From assembly GCA_002412495.1 (NCBI GenBank), contig DHVE01000137.1, positions 1-27,216 on the forward strand: a stretch of DNA of 27,216 nucleotides. The letters run 5' to 3'. The translations under genes were made by a program, and so were the position numbers. This DNA is from Betaproteobacteria bacterium UBA5216. GTDB lineage: Bacteria > Pseudomonadota > Gammaproteobacteria > Burkholderiales > SG8-41. The notes under the pieces are model-generated. The model saw nothing but the letters and a program-made list of their open reading frames with translations. It was not told the origin of the DNA and did not search any database. Shown here piece by piece: positions 7,742 to 16,381 of the stretch (positions are counted from its first letter, which is position 1; every line of letters starts with the position of its first letter).

Positions 7742-10036
7742 TTACAGAAGACTTTTTTGCTCGCCGCGCTGTGCACCGGCATCCACCACGATCAGCGCCG
7801 TCATGTTGACGATGCGCCGCACCGTCGACGATGGCGTGATGATATGCACGGGCTTCGCAGCGCCCAGCAAAATCGGCCCCACGGTGATGCCATCGCCAGC
7901 GGCAGCCTTGAGGAGATTAAACGAAATATTCGCCGCGTCGAGATTCGGCATCACCAGCAGATTCGCCGAGCCTTTTAGCCGGTTTTCCGGCAACGCGCGG
8001 TGGCGTATCTCTTCGGACAACGCCATATCGCCCTGCATCTCACCGTCGATTTCAAGATTGGGAGCAAGTTGATTCACCAACTCCAGCGCTGCGCGCATTT
8101 TGTTCGCGGTAGGCGTGTCGCCGCCGCCGAAACTCGAATGCGACAGCATCGCCGCCTTGGGCGTGATGCCGAAACGGCGAATCTCCTCGGCCGCCAAAAT
8201 TGTGGATTCCGCGATCTGCTCCGCACTCGGATCAAAGGTCACATAAGTGTCGCAGATAAATACCGTGCCCTTGGGCAGCATCAGCGCGTTCATCGCCGAG
8301 TAATGATTTACACCAGCGCGCTTGCCGATAATGCGATCGATGTGACGCAAGTGGCGCCCATATTGACCGAGGATGCCACACAGCATTGCGTCTGCCGCAC
8401 CCATATGCACCAGCATCGCACCGATCAACGTCGGCAATCGCCGCATGTCTAGCTTGGCCAGTTCCTGTGACACACCCTTGCGCTTGGTCAGCCGGTAATA
8501 TTCGCTCCAGTAGTCGCGATAGCGCGGATCATTGCCAGGATCCACCAGATCAAAATGTTTGTCGCGCTGCAATCTGAGTCCCAGCCGCTCGATGCGCGCA
8601 TCGATAACATCGGGCCGACCGATCAGTACTGGCCGCGCGATACCGTCGTCCACCACCTGTTGCGCGGCGCGCAGGAATCGCTCTTCCTCACCCTCGGCAT
8701 ACACCACGCGCTTGGGCGCCTTTTTCGCCGCCGCATACACCGAGCGCATGATTTGTCCGGACTGATACACAAACTGATTGAGGCGATCCCGATAGGCATC
8801 AAAGTCCTCGATCGGACGCGTCGCCACGCCGCTGTCCATCGCGGCCTTGGCCACTGCCGGCGCGATTTGCGCAATCAGCCGCGGATCAAACGGGCGCGGA
8901 ATAATGTATTCAGGACCAAACGGCATCTGCTGCTCGCCATAGGCCGCTGTCACCACCTCGGACTGCTCGGCCTGCGCGAGTTCAGCAATCGCGCGCACCG
9001 CCGCGAGTTCCATTTCCGTGGTAATCGTGGTCGCGCCCGCGTCGAGCGCGCCGCGAAACACAAACGGAAAACACAATACGTTATTCACCTGATTCGGGTA
9101 ATCGGAACGCCCGGTTGCGATCACCGCGTCGGGCCGCACTTCGCGCACCAATTCCGGCAGGATTTCCGGCTCCGGATTCGCCAGCGCCAGAATCAGCGGG
9201 CGCGGCGCCATTTGTTTCACCATGTGCTGCTTCAACACCCCGCCCGCCGACACGCCGAGGAACACATCCGCGCCGGCGATCACGTCGCCCAGCGTGCGCG
9301 CGCTGGTTTCAATCGCGTACTCATCCTTATCCGGATCCATCAATTCCTTGCGCCCTTTGTAGACCACGCCCGCGATATCGGTAACGATGATGTTTTCTTT
9401 GCGTATCCCCAGCTTTACCAGCAAACCCAGGCACGCCAGCGCCGCCGCGCCCGCACCCGACACCACCAGCCTCACCGCGCCAATATCCTTGCCGACCACT
9501 TTCAAGCCGTTGTAAATTGCCGCGCCCACTGTGATTGCCGTACCGTGCTGATCATCGTGAAACACCGGGATTTTCATGCGCGAACGCAACGCGCGTTCGA
9601 CGATGAAACACTCTGGCGCCTTGATATCTTCGAGGTTAATGCCGCCGAAGGTCGGTTCCAGCGACGCAATGATTTCCACCAATTTCAGCGGGTCGCGTTC
9701 GTTGATTTCGAGATCGAACACGTCGATGCCAGCGAATTTCTTGAACAGCACCGACTTGCCTTCCATCACCGGCTTGGCCGCCAGCGGTCCGATGGGTCCC
9801 AGGCCCAGTACCGCCGTGCCGTTGGTAATCACCGCCACCAGATTACCGCGCGAAGTGAGATTACGCGCCTCGGCCGGATCGGCCACGATGGCCTCGCACG
9901 CCGCCGCGACACCCGGCGTATACGCCAGCGCGAGATCACGCTGGTTGATCAGGCCCTTGGTCGGCGCGATGGAAATCTTGCCCGGCGTGGGCAAGCGGTG
10001 ATAATCGAGCGCGGCTTTGCGCAGAGAGTCTTCCAT
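7742..10036 (-). CDS. maeB: NADP-dependent malic enzyme with phosphotransacetylase-like domain (MaeB type)
   Basis: A 764-residue MaeB-type malic enzyme, which oxidatively decarboxylates malate to pyruvate with NADP and links the TCA cycle to pyruvate and NADPH supply. The N-terminal catalytic domain shows Tyr39 in Tyr-Thr-Pro-Gly-Val, Lys94, metal-binding Glu136-Asp137 and Asp161-Asp162. A Rossmann nucleotide site Gly-Ala-Gly-Ala-Ala-Ala lies near 194-199. Residues from about 430 to the end are a phosphotransacetylase-like domain, which in this family is usually regulatory and binds acetyl-CoA. The ATG at 10036 is chosen because it has a GAGG ribosome site and the normal MaeB N-terminus; a longer frame reaching 10063 would begin inside the probable -10 box. 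It heads an operon with fumC 26 bp downstream. Confidence 0.96.
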   Translation of the reverse strand: MEDSLRKAALDYHRLPTPGKISIAPTKGLINQRDLALAYTPGVAAACEAIVADPAEARNLTSRGNLVAVITNGTAVLGLGPIGPLAAKPVMEGKSVLFKKFAGIDVFDLEINERDPLKLVEIIASLEPTFGGINLEDIKAPECFIVERALRSRMKIPVFHDDQHGTAITVGAAIYNGLKVVGKDIGAVRLVVSGAGAAALACLGLLVKLGIRKENIIVTDIAGVVYKGRKELMDPDKDEYAIETSARTLGDVIAGADVFLGVSAGGVLKQHMVKQMAPRPLILALANPEPEILPELVREVRPDAVIATGRSDYPNQVNNVLCFPFVFRGALDAGATTITTEMELAAVRAIAELAQAEQSEVVTAAYGEQQMPFGPEYIIPRPFDPRLIAQIAPAVAKAAMDSGVATRPIEDFDAYRDRLNQFVYQSGQIMRSVYAAAKKAPKRVVYAEGEEERFLRAAQQVVDDGIARPVLIGRPDVIDARIERLGLRLQRDKHFDLVDPGNDPRYRDYWSEYYRLTKRKGVSQELAKLDMRRLPTLIGAMLVHMGAADAMLCGILGQYGRHLRHIDRIIGKRAGVNHYSAMNALMLPKGTVFICDTYVTFDPSAEQIAESTILAAEEIRRFGITPKAAMLSHSSFGGGDTPTANKMRAALELVNQLAPNLEIDGEMQGDMALSEEIRHRALPENRLKGSANLLVMPNLDAANISFNLLKAAAGDGITVGPILLGAAKPVHIITPSSTVRRIVNMTALIVVDAGAQRGEQKSLL

Positions 10037-10062
10037 TGAAAGTAGGCCTCGGGTAAGCCGCA

Positions 10063-10093
10063 ATTATAGCGCGCATGGAAAGGCACTCGTCCA
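10063..10093 (-). promoter_or_regulatory. Probable sigma-70 promoter of maeB-fumC
   Basis: On the minus strand a perfect TATAAT (10068-10063) lies 26 bp before the maeB ATG. A partial -35 box, TGGACG (10093-10088, four of six matches), is at a long 19-bp spacing. The -10 is convincing, the -35 weak. Confidence 0.5.
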
Positions 10094-10309
10094 GAACGGC
10101 TGACTCAAACCATGCTATTTAATCCAGTCCCAAGCCCCGCGGGCCAGCTAAGAAACACGGCATAAACGCCGCCGCCGTGTTGGGATGAGTGACGAGTTTG
10201 GCCCGGCGGCGAAACCCAGCCTTTTCGAAGCGCGCGCGATTTCCAGGCGACAGTAGCCCGCGCACGGTATGCGGCGGATCCTTTCTTACAAAGTGATCAG
10301 TTGCGCTGA
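10094..10309. other. Intergenic stretch without a convincing gene
   Basis: I see no supported gene here. A minus-strand frame (10119-10397) is open for 92 codons but lacks a ribosome site, family features or a sensible start, and overlaps a better-looking remnant on the plus strand. A CACGGC/GCCGTG inverted repeat is present at about 10157-10180. Confidence 0.4.
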
Positions 10310-10414
10310 CCAGTTGCTGGAAAGAATGCGCCACGGGGATCACACCAGTGGACCGTGAAGGGCATTGAAGACTGCAACGGTCAAGTAACCACCACATTTA
10401 AGGTGGAAGGCTAA
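10310..10414 (+). pseudogene. 3' remnant of a secreted beta-sandwich (PKD-like) gene
   Basis: The plus-strand frame closed by TAA at 10412-10414 reads Trp-Thr-Val-Lys-Gly-Ile-Glu-Asp-Cys-Asn-Gly-Gln-Val-Thr-Thr-Thr-Phe-Lys-Val-Glu-Gly at its end. This is the pattern of the last two strands of a PKD/Ig-like domain, with one Cys as in the repeats of the nearby PKD gene. The frame is stopped by TGA at 10307, so no start or N-terminal part remains. A proper terminator follows 24 bp later, as expected for the true end of a former gene. This is inference from a short stretch; a chance frame is the alternative. Confidence 0.45.
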
Positions 10415-10438
10415 CCAGAACCTATGATTTACCCATTC

Positions 10439-10473
10439 AAAAAAACCAGGCCGAGTTAGAGGCTGGCTTTTTT
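10439..10473 (+). terminator. Rho-independent terminator, probably bidirectional
   Basis: Seven A (10439-10445), a stem CCAG-G-CC (10446-10452) with GGCTGG (10461-10466) containing one bulged G, an 8-nt loop, then C and six T (10468-10473). A-run and T-run flank the stem, so it can work on either strand. It fits the gene remnant upstream on the plus strand. Confidence 0.8.
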
Positions 10474-10605
10474 ATTTCATCACGGAGAACTTACGACCAA
10501 GTATTACTGTAATGCACAGTCCTTGTGAACATTCCATTGAATTTCTAGGGGGACCTTCTACCTTCACGTCATCGCCCCTTCGTGGTCATGGCGGCCCAAG
10601 GAAGA

Positions 10606-10630
10606 GGAGAACGGCAGATCGCCGCTCTCC
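10606..10630 (-). terminator. Hairpin after the PKD-protein gene, probable terminator
   Basis: On the minus strand GGAGAGCGGC pairs with GCCGTTCTCC over 10 bp (one G-U pair) with a 5-nt loop, 24 bp past the stop codon of the PKD-repeat gene. It is followed by a pyrimidine-rich stretch (TCTTCCTT) rather than a clean T-run, so termination is likely but not certain. Confidence 0.6.
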
Positions 10631-10654
10631 TTCTTTGCCCGCAAGCCAAAAGAG

Positions 10655-12010
10655 CTATTTCTTGAACGGCGTATTAACCTGCGCATACTTTGCGGCGAGA
10701 CCCAAGCAGCCGTTGATGCCCACGGCCTCGACCAGGAATTTTCCAGCCGATTTGTAAGTGTGCGTCAACGACACCGTCCCTTTGACGGGATCGAATCCGC
10801 CATTGTTTATTTCCTGAGTTTGGCCGTCGCCCCAACTGACGCGAAGTTGACAGGGCTTGCCACTGCCCCTCACGGTAACGTATGCAATTTCGCCGACAAT
10901 AACCGCCTGAATTGGCAACATTTCCCGCACCACCGGCGCTGCAATTTTCACTGATGTGCTTCTGCCCCCGACGCAGGGTGCTTCGGGCGTGAGCTTGACC
11001 TGATAGTCGCCGGGCGCCGCATAAGTGTGGGTGGCGGTGACGATTTTCCCCGAGCCGAAATGCTCTTTCCACGTAGCATGCTTGCCGTCGCCGTAATCCA
11101 ACCCGTATTGGCACGGACCCGCAGTGCCGGTAACCGAGAATTTGGCTTGCTCCCCGGGATGGAATTTCTCTGCTGGAACCGATAACCCGGTGATGGTGGG
11201 AGTACGTATCACTACTTTCCACGTGGCGTGCCCTTCGCAACCCGGCAGGGGCTTGGCGGTGACTGTGTAATTACCAGGTTTTGCGTACACATGGGACATA
11301 ACGAAATTAGGACCGTGATCCGAAGGTTTGGATTTGCCCGACGATCCATCACCATAATCGAGTTCCATCGGACAAACGCCGTTGCCACCCGAAACCAGCA
11401 CCGTGAATTGCGCGTCCGATCCAACGAATCCTTCCGTCGCCCCCTGAACGGCGGTGATCTTGGTGTTTTCGTAGAATTTTCCCGGCGCACTGGTCTTGGC
11501 CGACAGCGATGCCACATGTGAAGCCGTGGTACGTCCCTTCGCAAAAGGCACGTCCGATTCCCGCAGCGCGGGCGAAAACTTGCTGGCGCCGATGCCCTGA
11601 GCACTGCACGATGCTCCGGTAGTCACAAACGGATCCGCGTTGCAGGTGGCCCAAGTGGTCAACTGGACCGAGAGGTCGGAATCCTTGATGATGACCACCT
11701 CCGATGCTCGCTTCATTTGCGGGAACCATTCCGCATTGATGGCCACATCAATTTTCTTAACCTGCGGCGGCTTCCCTTGCGGAGCGACATTGATATTGCA
11801 CGTTCCGACAAAGCGGTATTTGTCCAGTTTGTTATCGCCCGGGATGGCTTCGGCCGATACCAGGGTTAGCACCGGGCAATGGGTAGCAGGTATAACGGGC
11901 GGCGGGACTTCCGTGCCGGTGCCCCAAGTATCCAATGTGGTTGCATGGATATTACCGGCGAAAAATAAACAAAGTTGAACACTTGCACAATACTTCGTCA
12001 GTGCGTTCAT
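10655..12010 (-). CDS. Secreted PKD-repeat protein with paired cysteines
   Basis: A 451-residue exported protein of unknown role. A signal peptide ends near Ala23. The N-terminal part (24-180) has two cysteine pairs (45/71, 123/135). Three PKD-like beta-sandwich repeats follow: about 183-268, 272-356 and 360-446. Each has the PKD marks (Tyr/Trp-Gly-Asp-Gly and His-Thr/Val-Tyr-x-x-x-Gly-x-Tyr/Phe) plus one cysteine pair (213/258, 300/346, 387/435), which suggests one disulfide per repeat and an oxidising location. PKD domains usually mediate protein or carbohydrate contacts; no catalytic domain is seen. The start is well supported by AAGGGG five bases before the ATG. It begins 1 nt after the lnt stop codon, so the two are probably co-transcribed. 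Confidence 0.85.
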   Translation of the reverse strand: MNALTKYCASVQLCLFFAGNIHATTLDTWGTGTEVPPPVIPATHCPVLTLVSAEAIPGDNKLDKYRFVGTCNINVAPQGKPPQVKKIDVAINAEWFPQMKRASEVVIIKDSDLSVQLTTWATCNADPFVTTGASCSAQGIGASKFSPALRESDVPFAKGRTTASHVASLSAKTSAPGKFYENTKITAVQGATEGFVGSDAQFTVLVSGGNGVCPMELDYGDGSSGKSKPSDHGPNFVMSHVYAKPGNYTVTAKPLPGCEGHATWKVVIRTPTITGLSVPAEKFHPGEQAKFSVTGTAGPCQYGLDYGDGKHATWKEHFGSGKIVTATHTYAAPGDYQVKLTPEAPCVGGRSTSVKIAAPVVREMLPIQAVIVGEIAYVTVRGSGKPCQLRVSWGDGQTQEINNGGFDPVKGTVSLTHTYKSAGKFLVEAVGINGCLGLAAKYAQVNTPFKK

Positions 12011-12011
12011 A

Positions 12012-13742
12012 TTATCCCCTTACTGTTGATGAACTATCTGAAATTGCCGAAGGCCATCCAGATCGCGCCATACGGTCGATGACACGTGGTGTTGCAACCT
12101 GTCCGGATTTCTTGCGTCCGCACGCGGCGGCACATATCAATACCAATACCCAAGCGATACACGCCCAGGCAAAAACGTCACCGATGGCGGCATACACGCT
12201 CGCTTTCACCGGAATTGACAGGCCCGCCGACAACGTCCCGGGCTGTTCGAATGCGCTGCTTTCCAATACCCGGCCATGCCCATCGATCAGTAGCGACGGC
12301 CCGGTGTTGGAAGCCACTATTACGGGCGTTTGCATTTCAACCGCTCGCAGAATGGCTGCGAGGTTATGCAGTCTGGAGATCGTTTCCGAACGAAACCACG
12401 CATCGTTGCTGAGCACCGCCAGCAGGCGTGCGCCGCCTTGCACGGCGTCGCGCGCATCACGCGCGAACAAACTCTCCCAACAGATCAACACGCCCGCTCG
12501 GACGCCCCGTGGAAAATCGAACATGACGCGGTCTTGGCCCGGCACAAAATCGAAGACCTTGGGCACAAGCCACGAAGGCCAGTCGACCCACTGCGACAGC
12601 GGTTGGTATTCGCCAAATGGAAACAACCGGAGTTTTCGATAGTTGGGCCAATCGCCGCGATCATTACTGGCCCAATAGGCCGAGTTATATTCCTGGCGCC
12701 GGATTTTATTTTCAGCGTCGACGAATTTCTCGCCCTCGGCGGCGCCCGTCAGCACAGGCACGCCATGTCTTGCGACGAAGCCCGCGACGCGTTGCACCGA
12801 GTGCGTGCCTTCGCTTAAACCGCGCATCGCCGATTCGGGCCAGACCACGACATCCGGCTTGTCTGCCGCCAAGCGCGCATGCAATTGCGCAATCCGATCC
12901 TGCGCGGCCCTGTCGCCGGTAGACGTATCGCGCGCATGCGGCAAGATGTTGGGCTGCACAATTCCAACTGCAAGGCGGGCAGCGGGCGTGTCACCCATCG
13001 CACCCATCGACATCGATACCCAGCCCGCGCCGTGCGCTGACATCATTAATAACACCGCAACCGCTCCATGGTGCGCCTTGCGCTGACTTAGCGCCTGGTA
13101 GAGCAATGCCGCGCACACCACCATGACAAAACCGATCAGGTAAACGCCACCAAACTGCGCCAGTTGCAGTACCGGCAAATTGGCGGTTTGCGTGGCGCCC
13201 AGATGCGGCCATGGCAGCGCCATAAATCCCGCATGGTCGCGCGCAAAATCACACACGATCCAAATTGCCGCCGCATGAAGCGGCAAAAAATGTGAAGCGC
13301 GGTCAAGCCGACCCAAGGCAAACCCCGCCGCGCCAGAAAACAATGCGTAAAATGAAGCCAGCAGCAGCGCGTGATAAACACGAAACTCGGGAAGCGAATG
13401 AAGCAAGGCGAAGTGCGCGAGATAAAGCGCAAAGCCAAACAGCCAGCCCAACATAAAGCCGTGCTTGCCACCCGAGCCGATGCTGGTCCACAACAGGGGA
13501 ATCAGGGCGATCCATGCGGCCCAACCCATCTCCAGCGGCGGAAAACTTGCGTAGCTCAGCGCCGCCGAAACCAGTGCGGCGAACGCCCCGGACGGAAATT
13601 GACGAAAAATGCGCAGCGTGCCGGAAATTTCGAACCTCAATGCGAAGTGGCGCCGCAGACCGGCGCTTTCGGCGACTGGGTTCTCGCGATCATGATTGCC
13701 GAATTGGAGATTCCCTCCAATTCTCGGTTGCCGGGACTTCAT
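12012..13742 (-). CDS. lnt: Apolipoprotein N-acyltransferase
   Basis: Inner-membrane enzyme that adds the third acyl chain to the N-terminal Cys of lipoproteins. The N-terminal half (about 48-250) is a run of hydrophobic helices. The C-terminal half is a nitrilase-type domain with the full Glu-Lys-Cys triad: Glu303 in Trp-Pro-Glu-Ser, Lys370 shortly before Phe-Pro-Phe-Gly-Glu-Tyr, Cys421 in Ile-Cys-Trp-Glu-Ser. The Asn-Asp-Ala-Trp-Phe motif (446-450) and a last membrane helix (about 518-540) are also present. At 576 residues it is longer than E. coli Lnt (512), with about 40 extra residues before the first helix and a 35-residue tail. The ATG at 13742 has no good ribosome site, so the true start may be further in. 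It is usually found beside corC, which is absent here. Confidence 0.93.
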   Translation of the reverse strand: MKSRQPRIGGNLQFGNHDRENPVAESAGLRRHFALRFEISGTLRIFRQFPSGAFAALVSAALSYASFPPLEMGWAAWIALIPLLWTSIGSGGKHGFMLGWLFGFALYLAHFALLHSLPEFRVYHALLLASFYALFSGAAGFALGRLDRASHFLPLHAAAIWIVCDFARDHAGFMALPWPHLGATQTANLPVLQLAQFGGVYLIGFVMVVCAALLYQALSQRKAHHGAVAVLLMMSAHGAGWVSMSMGAMGDTPAARLAVGIVQPNILPHARDTSTGDRAAQDRIAQLHARLAADKPDVVVWPESAMRGLSEGTHSVQRVAGFVARHGVPVLTGAAEGEKFVDAENKIRRQEYNSAYWASNDRGDWPNYRKLRLFPFGEYQPLSQWVDWPSWLVPKVFDFVPGQDRVMFDFPRGVRAGVLICWESLFARDARDAVQGGARLLAVLSNDAWFRSETISRLHNLAAILRAVEMQTPVIVASNTGPSLLIDGHGRVLESSAFEQPGTLSAGLSIPVKASVYAAIGDVFAWACIAWVLVLICAAACGRKKSGQVATPRVIDRMARSGWPSAISDSSSTVRG

Positions 13743-13758
13743 CAGGTTTCAATCGTGG

Positions 13759-13773
13759 GGCACGTGACGTGCC
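13759..13773. promoter_or_regulatory. Inverted repeat in the lnt / response-regulator divergent region
   Basis: GGCACGT (13759-13765) and ACGTGCC (13767-13773) form a perfect 7-bp inverted repeat around one base. It lies just upstream of lnt and 97 bp before the response-regulator gene. It may be an operator or a chance GC-rich palindrome. Confidence 0.35.
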
Positions 13774-13830
13774 AAAACGCGAATAACAGTGCGGTAAGAA
13801 TAGCAATGAACGAACAAGAAATGCATCGTT

Positions 13831-13846
13831 TGAGACTAAAGTCTCA
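13831..13846. promoter_or_regulatory. 16-bp perfect palindrome before the LuxR-type regulator gene
   Basis: TGAGACT (13831-13837) and AGTCTCA (13840-13846) around AA, ending 23 bp before the ATG of the response regulator. Its size suits a dimeric LuxR-type helix-turn-helix, so autoregulation is a reasonable guess. Confidence 0.45.
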
Positions 13847-13869
13847 CTCCATGCGCCGGGTAATTTTTC

Positions 13870-14562
13870 ATGGCAAACTTTGTAGCGCTAACTTCTCTCG
13901 CGACACCCGCCGTGACTTTATCCATTCTGATTATTGACGATCACCCACTGATGTCGGCGGCGCTGGCGGGTGTGCTGTGCGAGCTTCGCCCGCGCTCGGC
14001 GTGCCGCGTGGCGCACACCGGCGTGGCTGCAACGCAGTTGTTGGAACATCAAAACAACTTCGGTCTGATCGTGCTGGATCTGGTATTGCCCGATATCGGC
14101 GGTTTTGAGTTGCTGCCGCGGCTACGGCTACTGTGCCCGGATACCCCGGTGATGGTGGTGTCGGCCAGCGAGAACGCTCAAGACGTGCGGCGTGCCTTCG
14201 CCGCGGGCGCGACGGGCTATGTGGCGAAATCCGCGTCGTCCGCCACGCTGCTGAAGGCAGCGGATCTGGTATTTCGCGGCGATATCTATCTCCCGCCGGC
14301 TCTGGACAGCGCGCTCGCGCCCGGCATCGTGATCGATGAAAAGCCGGCGACTGAATTACTCACCGAACGTCAGCTCGATGTGCTGCGGCTGATGTGCGCG
14401 GGCAAAAGCAACAAATTTATCGGCCAGGAATTGGGTTTAGCGGAGAAAACCGTCAAAGGCCGCGTCACGGCGATCTTCAAGTCGCTGGGCGTGGAAAGCC
14501 GTACGCAGGCGCTACTCAAGGCATCGGAACTCGGCCTGTTTAGCCGCACGACTACTCTGTAG
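13870..14562 (+). CDS. NarL/FixJ (LuxR-type) response regulator
   Basis: A 230-residue two-domain response regulator. The receiver domain (about 17-135) has the acidic pair Asp23-Asp24, the phosphoacceptor Asp70 in Val-Leu-Asp-Leu-Val-Leu-Pro-Asp, Ser98, and Lys120 in Tyr-Val-Ala-Lys-Ser. A LuxR-type helix-turn-helix follows (about 163-222): Leu-Thr-Glu-Arg-Gln-Leu-Asp-Val-Leu, Gly-Lys-Ser-Asn-Lys-Phe-Ile-Gly, and Lys-Thr-Val-Lys-Gly-Arg-Val. Phosphorylation should control DNA binding as a dimer. The probable partner is the hybrid kinase encoded convergently with a 4-bp gap. The ATG at 13870 has a poor ribosome site; an in-frame GTG at 13912 would remove 14 residues and leave the receiver intact. 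A 16-bp palindrome lies just upstream. Confidence 0.93.
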   Translation: MANFVALTSLATPAVTLSILIIDDHPLMSAALAGVLCELRPRSACRVAHTGVAATQLLEHQNNFGLIVLDLVLPDIGGFELLPRLRLLCPDTPVMVVSASENAQDVRRAFAAGATGYVAKSASSATLLKAADLVFRGDIYLPPALDSALAPGIVIDEKPATELLTERQLDVLRLMCAGKSNKFIGQELGLAEKTVKGRVTAIFKSLGVESRTQALLKASELGLFSRTTTL

Positions 14563-14566
14563 ACCC

Positions 14567-16381
14567 TTATACGAGAGGCGGCTGAAAATCCGCGGGCTCG
14601 CGTGGCACGGACGTTGCCCGAGCCGCCAGACTACCGAGCAGCTCGCGCAATTTTGCGGGGTTCAGCGGTTTGTGCAACAGCGGCAATCCGCTATCGCGCA
14701 CCTGTTTGAGCCTCGCGGGCAGGGTGTCGCCTGTGATGATTACGCCGGGGATATTCTTGCCATGGCGGACTCGCAGCGACTGGATCGCGGCGATACCGGT
14801 CGCGCCACCGCGTAGCCTGAGGTCGGCGATGATCAAATCGGGAATTCGCTCATTATCGATCCGCAGGGCAGTGATTTCATCCAGCGAGCCCGCGGTGACC
14901 ACAACGCAGCCCCAACTTGTGAGTAAGGCGCTGGTTGCCTCGCGCACTCCCTGCTCGTCGTCGATGACAACGACCAATAACGCAAAGTGCAGGGGCGTGC
15001 GCGATTCCGGGAGGACGTTGTCAGCCTGACGCTCGTTGGCCTGCAATCGCCCGCCCAACGGCACCAGCACGCGAAACATCGATCCCACGCCCGGTTTCGA
15101 CCGTACCTCAAGGGTCAGCCCCATTAGCCGTACCAGCCGATCGACAATCGCCAAGCCCAGGCCGAGCCCCTTGCTGCGGTCGCGCTCGGGGTTGCCCACT
15201 TGGTAGAACTCGCGAAATATGGCGGTCTGCTCGCTGTCGGCAATGCCGATGCCGGTGTCCCAAACCTCGATCGCAAGGTGGCCCTGCCGAGGACGCAACG
15301 CCAGCAACACGCCTTCGCGCGCCCCGTAGCGCACGGCATTGGACAGCAGGTTGGTGACAATACGGTTGAGCAGTACCGGATCGGCAATAACGATGCAATC
15401 GGCCGTGCGCAGCCGCAGCCGCAGCCCGCGAGCCTGTGCCAGCGGTGCGAACTCTCGGTACAAACGCGAGCCAAAGTGCCCGATATCGAATCGCTCGGGC
15501 CGCGGCTCGACGATGCCCGCATCCAGGCGCGATATATCCAGCAACGCATCAAACAGCGATTCCATCGCGTCCGCCGATTTTCGCATGTTGGCAATGATCC
15601 CGGCCTCGTGGGCGGGCAAGTTCGCAACGGGATAGCTTTCAATGAAGAGCGCGAGCGCATGCATGGGCTGACGCAGATCATGACTGGCCGACGCCAGGAA
15701 TCGTGACTTGGCAAGATTGGCTTCTTCGGCAGCCGCTTTTTCGATGCGCAGGGCTTCAACCAGATCGGCATTTTCGAAGCGCAGCCGCGTGGAGGTGACA
15801 AAGGATTGGTGTAGCACGTGCGCGAAGCGCGTCACCATCAGCACATAGCACAAGTAAGCTATGCCGGTCAGAAAGCGCAGTTGATCGGATTGCATCAGGA
15901 ACATAACGATGCCTGGAAACGTTGACGGGATAAAAAATGCATAATAAACAGGCAGATAGGATATCGAAGCAAACGCCGCAGCTACACTGCACAGTATGAT
16001 CAGCGGCACGATCAGAAACTCCATGATGCCTTGCGTGTAGACAAAGCCGATCACCGCGCCCACACCCCACAGCACACCGGATGCAAGCGTGCCCAGCGTC
16101 GCGTAATTTCCCCAGCGCGCCATGTCGCGCGTCGGCGGCGCGGCCCGCAAAAACCGTTGCCGTAATTGCCGACGCGCAATCACGTGCAGATACACCGCGA
16201 CGACCCATGTGATACAAATTGCCGGTGGCATGCTTTGCAGGTAGATTGCCGCCACGACGGTCGCCAGCACGCCACTGGCGAAATAGGCATTGGGCATGCT
16301 TTCGTATTGCAACCGTATGCCCTCGGCGCGGATGGCATCGGCGCGTGCGTCGTTAGCGGGGGCTGTGGCGTCTGGCTTCAT
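14567..16381 (-). CDS. Membrane hybrid histidine kinase with C-terminal receiver
   Basis: A 604-residue sensor kinase. About six hydrophobic helices (residues 34-184) make an integral-membrane sensor with no sizeable periplasmic domain. A helical linker leads to the H-box Ser-Ala-Ser-His-Asp-Leu-Arg-Gln-Pro-Met-His-Ala-Leu with phospho-acceptor His234. The ATPase domain has the N-box Asn348, Asp-Thr-Gly-Ile-Gly (375-379) and Gly-Leu-Gly-Leu-Gly-Leu (405-410). A receiver domain (about 470-585) has Asp474-Asp475 and phosphoacceptor Asp520. HDLRQP-type kinases commonly signal to a LuxR-type regulator, and one is encoded convergently 4 bp away. The signal is unknown. The ATG at 16381 is chosen over an upstream frame reaching 16549 because the preceding 56 residues are Arg/Pro-rich and not family-like; its ribosome site is weak. 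Confidence 0.92.
   Translation of the reverse strand: MKPDATAPANDARADAIRAEGIRLQYESMPNAYFASGVLATVVAAIYLQSMPPAICITWVVAVYLHVIARRQLRQRFLRAAPPTRDMARWGNYATLGTLASGVLWGVGAVIGFVYTQGIMEFLIVPLIILCSVAAAFASISYLPVYYAFFIPSTFPGIVMFLMQSDQLRFLTGIAYLCYVLMVTRFAHVLHQSFVTSTRLRFENADLVEALRIEKAAAEEANLAKSRFLASASHDLRQPMHALALFIESYPVANLPAHEAGIIANMRKSADAMESLFDALLDISRLDAGIVEPRPERFDIGHFGSRLYREFAPLAQARGLRLRLRTADCIVIADPVLLNRIVTNLLSNAVRYGAREGVLLALRPRQGHLAIEVWDTGIGIADSEQTAIFREFYQVGNPERDRSKGLGLGLAIVDRLVRLMGLTLEVRSKPGVGSMFRVLVPLGGRLQANERQADNVLPESRTPLHFALLVVVIDDEQGVREATSALLTSWGCVVVTAGSLDEITALRIDNERIPDLIIADLRLRGGATGIAAIQSLRVRHGKNIPGVIITGDTLPARLKQVRDSGLPLLHKPLNPAKLRELLGSLAARATSVPREPADFQPPLV

Noticed and set aside
8555..10039. A 494-codon open frame on the plus strand opposite maeB
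   Set aside because: It is His/Arg-rich with no family features and mirrors maeB, whose motifs are complete; such antisense frames are usual in GC-rich coding DNA.
10119..10397. A 92-codon minus-strand frame in the maeB upstream region
   Set aside because: No ribosome site, signal peptide or recognisable motif; rich in Arg/Pro. Part of it is opposite a better-supported gene remnant. A homology search could reverse this.
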